Assembly: GCF_036417845.1 (NCBI RefSeq) | Contig: NC_089978.1 | Location: forward strand, 123,658,183 to 123,722,182 | Source of the DNA: Apteryx mantelli | Lineage: Eukaryota > Chordata > Aves > Apterygiformes > Apterygidae | DNA: 64,000 nucleotides | Direction of reading: 5' to 3' | Part shown: one piece after another, positions 24,445-35,460 of the stretch | Numbering within the stretch: the stretch's first letter is position 1 | Layout: every line of letters starts with the position of its first letter | Made by a program: the position numbers and the translations under genes | The notes under the pieces: generated by a model | Databases searched by the model: none | Told to the model about the DNA's origin: nothing | What the model saw: only the letters and a program-made list of their open reading frames with translations

Positions 24445-27400
24445 GACTTTAGCCTTTTTTATTTATCATTATTGTTTTGTTCTGCTTTTCTTACTTTTTT
24501 CACTTATTGTGCTAGTTCCCATCTCTTCTGTTGCTGTAGATCAAAGCTCTTGCCTGCCTTGACCTTGCTGCTTCTGTGTGCAGTTTGAAGCATCTTGTCT
24601 TATTTTGATGCTTGGTTTATGCTATGGAAGAACAGAACTTAGCAGACTTGGGGAGAAGGTCTTAAAAGCTGAGTCGTTAGCTAACGGATCAGCACTTGCA
24701 ACTTAAAATATCTGTATGTTACCGTGACTGTGAAAAAAGTTGCATAGATTTTTGTTGCTGGAAGCTTCACCACTAGGCGAACAGAGACTAGGGAGGAAAA
24801 GAGAGTCAAAGAGGTTTAGAAAAAATAACCCTCAAGGTCTTAGGTGCTTTTACAGAGGTGAGCCAGAGATCCTAGCCTTACGTTTTGATGACTGTTTTAA
24901 GTTTAATAGTACTTCCTGTTCTGGACGTGCACAGTTGTTTTATTGAAGACAGACAATATTAGAAAGGGTTTTCTAAAAGGGCTAAGAGTGGTCACCGATG
25001 TTAACTGTATCTCTTCCCTTTAGGACAGTGAGGCCAGGTGGTTTTAGTGGTAGCAGCTTGACCTTAAAACCCAGTTGTCCACCTGCACCTGGGCCATCAC
25101 TCCAAGCTCCCAGTATGGATTGACATGACCAAAGCACAGGCACCTGCTCTCTCTCTGTGCTAGGGAAGCTGTAAATCTTAGCAAGGAGGAGGGCAAAATG
25201 CTGAACACCGAAATCTCAGCCGCCACAGCTAAATCTACCAGGATCTGTATATTGAAACCTTTAGCTTAGGGACGGTACACCATTTTACAGGGTTGTTCCT
25301 CCTCTCTCCAGGGCATGGGCTCTCCATGGTCTCTCACCGAGTGAAGAGGTGGAGAAGAAGGTGATTTTCTTGTGAAATAGTAACATAACACAGTGATGCA
25401 GAGCAAGAAATTTCAGCTGAATCTGTTCACTGACCAGGGAGGGAGTATTTATTTCCTGGTACTGTCAGCAGGAAGCAAGAGTTCTGTACTCAGACTATAG
25501 GTCGTAAACCCGCAGTCTCAATTATCCAGCATTTTTGGTGGAGTTGTGCCAAAATTGTGCATCGTCGCTTGCATGGGCTTCACCAACCTTTCTATCTGTT
25601 ACACTCTGTGATTTTGACTCCTCGTTTTGCTTTAAAATTTGGGTTCATTTTAGGCCATCGTATGCAGGAAAGACAACAGCTGCATCAGCATGTCTCATTA
25701 AACTCTGAGAAGTTGGATGGTTTGTTGATGTCAGCAGTGTTATTTTCTATTTTTCAACAACATGAAGGAAAAGTCGGATCAATTATGCTTCTCACTCCTA
25801 CATTATTAATTGAAGGACAGACAAGGGTTTTTTAAGCTGACATCTAGTACGCTAAATAAGTCAAGATGAAGAGATTATTCCCTTCAGTTTGCTTCCTTCC
25901 TTTAGTGAATAACAAGTAGTTGAATCAGTGAGGTAAAGTGTGTGGCAGGTAACAAAGAAGTTACAAACTTTGTAATTTTGAGTGGATGTCTTGACATGGG
26001 GAAGTAGACATGTGCTGGTGTGTAGACTTAAAGTCACTTGTGATGCTACCTGGATGTTTGAATAAGTTATATTCTGAACTGATTTCCTAGCTGTTGCTAG
26101 GATTTTAGGATCTTTAGGGTCCATAAAGCATTGGATAAAGTTTCTTAATGATTTTTAAAACTCAATGTATAATATTTAATTTTTTTCAAGGAATAAGATT
26201 TTATTACAAATTTTAATATTTGAAGTAGCTCCTAAGCTACTGAGCACTTCTTTGCCTCACTGGGGGCTATTCTGAGGTGGCTCAGAGCACAGGTGAGAGG
26301 GGCAGAATTCATCCTTTCAGTCACTGCATGTAACGCTGATGACACAGGAGACATGAATCTTTGCTTCACTGCAGATTTATATGGCTGCAATAGCCAGTTT
26401 TGATATTTGATGTGGTGGCTTTTAGTAATTTCATTCCCACAGGAGAGTGATCCAGCTCCTTTCAGATAAGTCCACACAACAAACGGCCTGATTCAAGTAG
26501 AGAGTGATGTCTACCAGTCCCTTACTCCTGACCCTTTCTTCACACCAAGAGTGGTGGGGACGAAGGATAGGGCCTTTTTTTTTTTCCCCTCTCTTGTGTA
26601 GTCCATGATGTTCTGTGATGTAGATTCATAGTCATGGATTAGCCAAGCCTTTTTTTCAATATGGCACCTTTTCAAAGCACTGACAGATTGATTTTGATGA
26701 GAGCTAGATCTTTCCTTCAATTTTCTTGGTCTCTTAAATTCTTCTTTCATGGGATGTTCAACAACTCTGATAATTAATTCCATATCTGATTCTCTTTAGG
26801 AATTCATGAAAATAATAATAACAAGGATACCTATATCAACAAGGAAAATAAATTAACATCACATGCAGTATTTTTTTTTACTGACCTGAAAAAGAATGTA
26901 ATAATAGCTCATAGCCACAGGATGTAATTTTTTACTGAAACGTATGGATTCCAAAGGACCCCCCCCCAAAAAAAAGGTAAATAATGTCCAACAATAACTT
27001 CTGTGTTTAAAAATAAATATTCGTCTGCTAGCAAAAGGCAGTGCTAAAGATTTTTAAGTTTCCAATTTGTCTGTGTCTGTCAGGTAATATTAAAGCTGGC
27101 TTCCTGTATTCATAAGATTTAGTTTAGCACAGCCATTACTTCTGATGTCCACTCTCTGTGAATAACTCCTGAAGGATACAAAATAATGAAACAGCAAAAA
27201 TAATTTTTGAAGCAAAGGAGGTAACAGGCAATTCACTTAGAGCATCTAACAAATTTCAGTGGGGAAATGTCCAGACCTCTGGACATTGGCTGACATGATG
27301 CAGAACCCACAGGAGACCCTTGTCCTTCTGAATCAACTGGAGGTGCCACAAGATATGCTGTCTATGTGGCTGTGTTTAGACGATCTCAGTGCAGTTTGTT

Positions 27401-27706
27401 ATATAGTGCTTTATAGGAAGGTAGTGCTATCACTTCAGTGCTCTCATGAAGCTGCCCAGACACAGCAAATTGTCATCGTAATCATCTAGTGCTTCTTTGA
27501 AAAAAAGGAAATATGTTTACATGCATGTTTTCATGAGTATTCTTTGTATCAATCCCTTATTTAAGATTCCACCACCAGATGTTGATCCACCTTGCTGTTT
27601 AATTGAACAGGATCTTACCATGTCTCATATTTTATTTAACTTGGCATGCTTTATTTACTGTGTTCTCTTAGCCTGCCAACTTGAGAGGTGTTTACAGAGG
27701 AGATGT

Positions 27707-28330
27707 GCTAGTGTTGTTGTAGCAACAGTCATCTGAAGACAAGAAGCAAAACCAGATCTGTCCATTGAGATATCGTCTTTTATTGAACCAACTAGGATAA
27801 CTGGAAAAGGTAGACAAATCTTCTGGCAGAATAGCCTTCCTCAGGTCTGAAACAGAATTAGGAAATTTCAGAGCCAAATACAAATTGAAAGCAATTGCTC
27901 AGACATGTACCAGCTTAACTACCTCTGAAAGAAAAGGTAGCTAGTATGTGTAGAATAGACAAGGGTGTTAAGGCAGTTATCTCTCCAAGGGAAAGAGAGG
28001 AAAAAATAATTTGTAGCCTGTGGAAGGTGGAAAGATTAGTGGAGGGGAAAGGAAATTATACTGTGCCATAAAATCAATATCTTTATTGAATCCCTGCTTT
28101 CTAGCAACCAGCAGAGTTTAAAATGTTAGCTCCAGGGTTTTCTTTGGAAGGCATTTTGTAGATCTTCTTTAAAGATCAGGACTGAGTGATCAGAGGTGGC
28201 ATGACTGTGAAAAATGTTAAAATGGTGATGTTATGTTTGTGTTAAGAGTCTATCACAGAGCTGAATCTCAAAAATATTTGATTGAGGCATTCTGGTCCTC
28301 TAAGGGCATGCTGAGTTCCAGAGGATAAAC
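27707..28330 (-). mobile_element. Relic of a GIY-YIG-encoding retroelement (Penelope-like), 3' part
   Basis: On the minus strand the lower-coordinate end matches the 3' region of an element common in reptile and bird genomes: a 'cctgaggaaggctattctg' phrase near 27845, 'ggttcaataaaagacgatat' near 27780, and a terminal 'gctacaacaacactagc' at 27707. Upstream of it, around 28060-28200, a broken frame reads SDHSVLIFKEDLQNAF then QRKPWS, a stop and HFKLCWLL. I recognise this as the C-terminal part of a GIY-YIG endonuclease ORF, whose family wording is 'HS..DL.V.ILKGNL....R..WE.KFI'. Several stops make it dead. Family assignment to Penelope/Neptune-type elements is from memory; the homology to a dispersed reptilian element is surer than its class. 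Confidence 0.6.
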
Positions 28331-30550
28331 TTTTGGGATTGGAAAGGATCTTTTAGGTCAGATGATACAAACTGTATGTTTGCATTTGTCTGTGCTACAG
28401 CAGATAGTGTAAAGTATCTTGTTAAGAGGATTTGTTCATGGTCAATGTGCTTACTGATGCCTGCCTTTCATCTGTGAGATAGCTGTAGCCGTTACTGCTA
28501 GTGTGCTCAGATCCTGAAGTCTATACTTAGTTTTCATTGACTCCTGTCTGAAATTCCCATATCTTCTTAAAACCCAAGCCAGTCTACTATAATGTGACTA
28601 TATGTGACAAGTGGACAGGACAGTCCCAGAAGACATATCACTGCCCCAGATGCAAAATGTCCTGGCATGCTCTCCTACCTTTGGAACTTGCTTTTTTATA
28701 AGAATAAGGCCTTTTCTACATCTTGAAGTCATCTGCGGTCCCAGCTGTATGAGACTAACCTAGTATCCTCTTGTTCTGCCAGGTTTCCTGCTCACCCTGT
28801 GTCCATTGTTCTCGACTCTTGAGGCTGGAGAAAATGCACTAAGTGGGACCTTGTTGCTGCTCAGGTGAGTCCTGGGCTTTTCTCTGCTCCCAAAGTCCCA
28901 TTGCTAAGGTGGCAGCCCTGTTGCCAGCCCAACTGTTCTGGCCCCACACCAGCGACAAGCAGTGGGAGAAACTGAGTCACAGCACTCCATGCCTGCATTG
29001 TCACAGAAATGACCTCATATGCTTATGATATTAGGGTTGGGTGCCAGTTAGTGGAAGATCTGAATACCTTTTTCTTACCAGCTGTCCTCATAGTATTCCC
29101 TCATGAGAGAATTCCATGGGGAATCTGGGATGACAATTCCCCCTGCAGTATCTACACAGGAATTACTGCAGGAATTGGGAATCTGATTTTTTCCTTCCTT
29201 CTCCCTAGGAAACTTTTTGGCCCACATTCTTATTTAAGAAGGTGTGCTCACCATAAATTAATATTATCTCTTTGATAGCAGCCAATACTGGATGTTTCAG
29301 AGAAATACGTAAAACACTGAGGGTAGATATTTCAGTAGCTCTGTTGCTGCCGTGCAGAATGGGTGTTGTACTGAGACAACAGCCAAAGAATAGGTGTAGG
29401 GTATTTCCCCAAGCAACTGTGAAATGAGACCAGTAAAGTGATTAAGAGGTTGTTTTACTACTCTTGCAAACCCTAGAGTGTCTATTGCCACTTTCATGTT
29501 AAGTAAAGCACAGTTAGGCCTGACATATTGTTCTTCCTTTAGAGCTCCTACCTGAGCTGATGACAGGGCAGAAAGTAATCCTGACTAGATCCAGTTCAAT
29601 TAAACCATCTCAAAGGTGTTGTTTTGCTTTGGATGTTTTGATTTTGTTATTTTTTTGCTCATCACAAATATATACTATTCCTGGTATGCCTTTTGCCAGA
29701 AATAGGATCATTTAGTCAAAGCTTTTATTCCTAAGCAATAGATTGTAAGATTTTAATTTAACCACTATTATTATGTATAGCCAGTCATAACTGAGGCTGG
29801 TAGTGATACTTCCATGCTAAATTTTTAAACTTTTTAAATCAGGCTCTTACAGCACTATTCCTCAAGAAACTGAGTTTATGATAAGAATGTCATGCGTGGA
29901 GCATTTCTTGTTCTTTTACTTTGAATTTTTTGTGAGCAGACCTGATTATTCTTCCATTACTACATTACTACTGTTATTACCTCGTCTTTAATAAGCTAGA
30001 CTGAAAGTACCAAGTTATTTTTTGAAATATTTTGTACAGTTTTGCAGGTATGGAGACCTTAATATTGAGCTAATCACTTTGGCATGCTCATACAGGTTAA
30101 TAATTCAACAGCCCATGAGTTATGCTCATGTTATTAGAACTCTTTTTTTTTTTTTCTTGCAGCAGAAAAGGCACACTCTGACCAACTTGTTACCTTTATA
30201 TTTATTCATGTCTTGGGATTTATATGGTTCCCATTTGAGTGCCTTGAAATCATGATTGCATGTCCCTTTAATACAACTCAAGTGCTGTTATTTCTATTTT
30301 ACAAATTGAGAAGTAAAAAATGACAACCTGTATTTCTAAGGTGGCCCAGCCCTGCCATAGATCATACCAGATCTTCTGATCTTGATCTATGGCTTTGGGC
30401 CACTTTTACTACAAGACAAGCAAATCGAAACAACTTTTTATTTTATTTAACTCTACCTCCACGTGGGTCAGAACATGGCAGGCATTCTTCCCACTCTGTG
30501 TATCACTTAAGTTACTCACTTGTTGAAGGCAACTGCAGACCTTGAAGAAA

Positions 30551-30610
30551 TTGCAGAAAGTGGTGAGGCTGCAGAACTTGCAGAACTTGCGAAAAGTGGT
30601 GAGGCTGCAC
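30551..30610 (+). repeat. 36-bp direct repeat in an open frame
   Basis: TTGCRRAAAGTGGTGAGGCTGCA-type sequence begins at 30551 and again at 30587, so the period is 36 bp and the frame is kept. In the plus-strand open frame at 30520-30744 this yields AESGEAAELAELAKSGEAA. No homologue is recognised and there is no splice or promoter support, so it may be a small tandem duplication only. Confidence 0.5.
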
Positions 30611-30906
30611 TATTAAAACAAGAAGTCCAGATGTATTGTTTGACTAGAAACAAAATGGTTCATTTTGTATTAAATTCTGAGGCTTGTGTCGTTTACCTCA
30701 AAATCAGAATTGAAAAATCCTATTTCAAACCCAGAATTACCTAACTCTATCATTTCATTTCAAAACATTGATTTTTATTTGGTTTTTGGATTGTTTTCAG
30801 CTTACACTATATTATGAAAATATGCTTTAGACTTAATTTAAACTCATGAAAATATTTTGGTATCCCTAGAACCACATTTTGGAAGACTTTATTTGCTGAA
30901 AATATT

Positions 30907-31180
30907 CTGCTCAGCTTGAATTCCATGAACTTTGAGAATCTTTTTCTCTGGCCCAGTCTAAACCAGGTAAGTAAATTCCATTGCTTCTTTTGGTACCAGT
31001 AACGAAAAAAGTGACAGTAATAATGCACACCTCTTCAATGGAAGGGCAATGGCCAATTTCTACAGCCAGTGTACCACCTTTTTCAAAAATTGTTGTCTGC
31101 ATGAAAGCAGTCTCTGTGCTGCTTCTTTCAATCTGCTCAGGACATTCTTCACTGCCTTTGCACTTTCTGTTTTCTTATGG
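30907..31180 (-). pseudogene. Unidentified protein-like open stretch, possibly a retropseudogene
   Basis: On the minus strand an uninterrupted frame of about 87 codons runs from a stop near 31175 to a stop near 30915. It includes CPEQIERSSTETAF, FEKGGTLAVEIGHCPSIEEV and GIYLPGLDWAREKDSQ. The residue mix (Trp, Cys, Gly, Pro, balanced charge) is more protein-like than most frames in the window. A second frame over the same bases continues to 30807 as if shifted. Upstream bases (31200-31500) suggest further broken frame. I do not recognise the family, and no AAUAAA/poly(A) tail is evident. Confidence 0.25.
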
Positions 31181-31210
31181 TCCCATCAACTGTGATGGTC
31201 CCATCAACTT
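31178..31210. repeat. Short tandem duplication (TGGTCCCATCAAC x2)
   Basis: The phrase TGGTCCCATCAACT occurs twice in direct succession with a period of about 18 bp. It lies at the upstream edge of the unexplained minus-strand frame and may be one of the events that broke it. Confidence 0.75.
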
Positions 31211-32499
31211 AATGCTTTTTACCTACATAAAACCAGACAGTGCTTAACTTTTTGGTGCTGCTGTCAGCTTCCACATTCTGTTGTGGCTTTGAATTTCTTT
31301 TTTTCTGAATTTGACAGGTCTTCAGCTATTTAATGAGGGCAGTATAGCTTAATCTTCAGTTTTCTATGCTTTCCTATCTCTTCGTCCTCTGTTCTGATTT
31401 TCTCTTTAAAAAATAAGTCACATCATAATTTCTTCATAATATATTCTGTCCACCCATTGTTCTCTAGCATTTCTAGGAATTCATACCGTCTTCTTAATTG
31501 ACCTGTCATTTGTGGACCCTATCTGTAACTCTTACATGGATACTTGGTAACCATTCTGAATTTTGCTGAATGAAACAGAAAATATAAAGTGTGCAATGTT
31601 TTGGAAACAATGAGACTCGTTTGCAGGAAGCAAAGATACTTTATTATTATTCAGACTGGTTACTGAGCTGCTCTGGCTCTCCAAACATACATAGGGAACT
31701 GGCTTTATTATTAAGAAAAACAATTCTTAAGGCATTTCAAGTGTGAGTTTAATTTGGTCAGCTCAATCTACTATATCAATGCTAGAGCTAAATTAATCTT
31801 TTCACACAGGCAGCTACAATTTGAGATAAATTGAAATTGCATTAGTCAAGTGCAATATTCTATTGTAAAATCCTGGTCTACCTCCTTGCTTAATTATTTT
31901 AATAAGTATTTATTTTTACAAAATGAAGACAATGGTATTGGAGATCTTAGTCCTTTTTCACTCCTTTGAAATAGTAATCCAGACTTATCTCTCATAAGAG
32001 CAACTCTTCCTCCCTCCTTCTCATGCATACTATTTTCCTCAATACAAGGTTTTAAGTAGATCATTATAAATGACTATGGACATTAAAAGAAAGTACATGT
32101 TTGGGTATAATTGCTTTTCAGAAGTTGAAAGCACACTGATTAGAAATAACATTTGTATCATTTCTACCTGATACACATCTGTGACAGATTTTCTGCCAAA
32201 CTGATGTTAACTTTATCTTAATGCTTCCTATAGCAGTTCTGAACAGCAGAGCTGAGAGAGTTAACGTGTTATGTTACAGGTCCAATGAATTTACTAGAGG
32301 CAAATCCGGATAAAGAATCAAAATAGTTTCCCTGCCATTCCTTTTTCATAGTCATTGCACAGGATCTGTTAATAATAATCTTTGATAGAGCTGTACTAGA
32401 ATACTTAGTATTTGTCCTTCCCTCCCCAGCAAGGATATTATAAGATCTTTGCAAAGAACTGTCATGGAATCTCTACTTATTTCTGAATATTGAAAAATG

Positions 32500-33738
32500 C
32501 ATTTGTGAAGGGGGAAATCATGCTTGATCAGCTGTTTAACCTTCTACAATGAGATGACTGGTCAGGTGGACAAGCGGAGAGAAGTGAGTGGTGTTTATTT
32601 TGACTTTAGCTGGCTTTTGACACTGTCTCCCATAACATCCTCATAGATAGACTGACAAAGTACAGACTAGATAAAGAGACAGTGAAGTGCATTGAAAACT
32701 GGCTGAGCTGCTGGGCTCGAAAGGCTGTGATCAGAGGCACGAAGTCCAGGGGGAGACCAGCCACTAGTGGCTCCTTATAGCCCAGGAGTCAATACGGGGG
32801 CCAATACCATTTAACATCTTCATTAATGACCTAGATGATGGGACAGACTGCAGCCTCAGAAATTTTGCAGATGATATAAAACTGGGAGGAGTGGTTGATA
32901 CACCAGATGGTTGTGCTGCCATTCAGAGGGATCTCATCAGATTGGAGAAATGGCCAGGCAGGAATCTCATGAAGTTCAATAAAGGGAAATGCAAAGTCCT
33001 ATACTTGGGGAGGAATAACCCCAGGTGCCAGCACACACTGGGGGCTGACTGACTGGAAAACAGCTTGGCAGAAAAGAACCAGGGATTTCTGGTGGACACC
33101 AAGTTGAACATGAGCCAGCAATATGCCCTAGTGGCAAAGGCGTCCAACAGCCTCCTGGGCTGCATTAGAAACAGCATTACCAGCAGGTCGAGGGAGATGA
33201 TCCTTCACATCTGCTCAGCCCTAATGAGACCATCTGGAGTGCTGTGTTCAGTTTTGGGCTCTTCAGTACAAGAAAGACACAGACGTACTGGAGCGAGTCC
33301 AGTGAAAAGCCACAAAGATGATTAAGGGCTTGAAGCATCTGAAATATGAGGAGCAGCTGAGAGAGCTTGGACTGTTTAGCCTGGAGAAGGGAAGGCTTGA
33401 GGGGATCTTATCAATGTATGTAAATGCCTGGCGGGAGGGAGTAAATAAGACTCTTGAAAGCCAGACTCTTCTCAGTGGTATCTTGTGAAAGGATAATATG
33501 CAGCGGGCCCAAACAAATACAGGAAATTCCATTTAAACATAAGACAAAAATTTTTTACTCTGAGGGTGATTGAACACAGGAAGAGGTTGTTCATGAGGTT
33601 GTGGAGTCTTCATCCTTCCATTCAAAACCTGACTGGCCACGGCCCTGAGCAACCTGCTCCCATTGACCCTGCTTTGAACAGGGAGTTTACTCTAGGCAAT
33701 GGGAAGAGGTCCCTTCCAACCTCAACGATTCTGTGAAA
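32500..33738 (+). mobile_element. CR1 LINE, 5'-truncated, about 1.24 kb (avian)
   Basis: Clear CR1 ORF2 wording in the plus direction. The start 'catgcttgatcagctgtttaa' corresponds to the mid reverse-transcriptase region. Conceptual pieces in order are a DFS...AFDTVSHNIL-type motif (with a frame slip), LFNIFINDLDDGTDC, then NFADDIKLGGVVD with the catalytic (F)ADD near 32863, KWPGRNLMKFNKGKCKVLYL, NMSQQYALVAKASNSLLGCI and SREMILHICSALMRPS. The 3' UTR ends in 'gaagaggtcccttccaacct' and GATTCTGTGAAAT at about 33738, the typical 3' end without poly(A). Frameshifts and stops mean it is inactive. Loss of the 5' end is usual for this family. No target-site duplication is obvious. Divergence is moderate, younger than the other LINE fragments here. 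Confidence 0.95.
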
Positions 33739-34879
33739 TAATATGCTGGGCTTTTAAATGTGTTGAGATTTAGTAAGACTTGTCTTGCTATTGCTTCACC
33801 TCCCAGTGAGCAGTGCCCTGGGACAAATATCTAATACCATTATAGTAAACCTCCCAGCAAAATAAGAGCAGCCTGAAGATGTCTGGGCTCTCTTGCTGGG
33901 GAAGCACTGGTAGTAGTCTGTATATATTAAAGATTCAGGAAGATAGTTGCAGCTGGTAGGCATTTCTAAGGGGTCCTAGGAAGGAAAGAGCATGCTGTGA
34001 AGGCTGTGGAATCATGTAGCAAGTCATCATTCAGAGTTCCCAAAACCAGAAAATGTGAGAAGACTGTGGGCTGCCTGCCACCACTCTGTGAGGACATGTG
34101 GGGACTTATGTTATTGAAGAAGCATCCCCTAAGAAGCAGGAATGACTAGGAAAGCTCTCTGGAATGTGATGAGTAAGGAACGTGCCTGGCCTAAGCTGCC
34201 AGGGCTTGTAGAGCAACCCTGATTTGGTTTCTAGTACTACCTCTCAGGACCTCTACTGTAGTTAGAGCTCCCAGTCTGCATGAATTCAGTGGAGGCACAA
34301 TTGTTACCCTTTGGATGCATTTGAGAAACCATTCACTTGCTAGTGTTTAGGTATTCCAGTTTAAAGGATCATCCCAATGCAAGGAGTGCCTTGACGTTAA
34401 ACAAGTACCAGGAGTTGCTCTTAATTCAGATCAAGCTAAGCTGGATGTAAATAGAAGATTGTTTACAACGTCCAAAATATACAGCATCATTTAAAATATT
34501 GATTAAAGATGTATAAGGAGTAAAATGGAAGCTGTTTTGTCAATCTGTTCACACTAAGGCCAAATATAAAAGACCACTTCTGTATTAGCTAACCTGTTCA
34601 AAGTGATCTTTGACTCAAATTGTCAGGGAGGTGTTATCTTCCTGTATACTTACAATTACCAATGAATGCAACATCTTCCAAGTCAACTCTCTTAGCCTTT
34701 GTATGTAGCTCCTCTTTCTTGGAGTCTCCTGGGTTTCCACATTTGTTCAAGTCTAATTCTCATTTCCTTTCTCATCAGCTATACATTGACCAAAAAATAA
34801 ATTATCTAGCCCTTTTTTCCAGGAAACAGTTATTGAACATCTCCCCATTTTGGAGAGACTTATATCAGCTTTGCAGATC

Positions 34880-35460
34880 AGTTACTAGCTCGTAAACGCG
34901 ACAGGCTCTGTTGAACTCATTAAGGGCTTAATACTTTCCCCTCGCTCCTCCGCTGTCACAGTCTCTCAGCAGGTACATTTCACTGTGAAATGTCTCAGAC
35001 CATTGAACGTTGCATTTTATTATCAACCAGTAAATTGACAGACATACTCAAGGCAAACAATACCAATTAAATGAACACATGCCTCCCATTACTAGTTGTT
35101 GATTTAGAACAGATACTCCATTAATCAGGCACTCTGGAATGACAGAGGGTTTCGGGCAGACAGACTTACAGCTGAGGGAAACCATAACCGAGGCTTTCAT
35201 GCAGAGGGAGTTGTAATGCCGAAAGGCAACCGTTGGGAGAACTTTGGTGGTCTTAAATTGTTCTGTCTTCCTTTCATTACGATTATGGTCAACATACAAA
35301 ATTGGAGCATCACAGCAACCTTGTATGATTTGCACAGTCGTAGAGAGTATTAATGTGGTGCCACATTTGACAGTTCAGACAGAAATGCTTGGGACTTCAG
35401 GGTCTCCTTCACTCCACAAGTGGCATCATATTGATTCACAAAAAAAGAAATAAAAACAAG
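34880..35460. promoter_or_regulatory. Candidate conserved non-coding element
   Basis: About 580 bases of non-repetitive sequence with balanced composition and many surviving CpGs (for example CTCGTAAACGCG near 34889, CCCCTCGCTCCTCCGC near 34939, AACCGAGG near 35186, CCGAAAGG and ACCGTTGG near 35220, TTACGATTATGG near 35278, AGTCGTAGAG near 35337). There is a 19-base dyad ACATTTCACTGTGAAATGT at 34975-34993 and homeobox-like words (CAATTAAATG, CCATTAATCAGGC, GTATTAATG). CpG retention and word mix set it apart from its flanks. This is inference; conservation needs alignment. Confidence 0.3.

Larger units (their letters stand above)
22331..27700. other. Intergenic stretch; no gene recognised
   Basis: It holds a TA/CA-type microsatellite (23.58 kb), a 23-base A run (24.42 kb) and one splice-flanked candidate exon (23979-24045). 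Other open frames (for example 25557-25835 plus, 23152-23463 minus) show no domain features or splice context. A C-run/A-run tract lies near 26959. Confidence 0.5.
28331..32490. other. Intergenic stretch; no gene assigned
   Basis: No homology-supported exon was found. One weak splice-flanked interval (28783-28864) is noted in the findings. A short 36-bp repeat and a protein-like minus-strand stretch near 31 kb are described separately. Confidence 0.5.
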
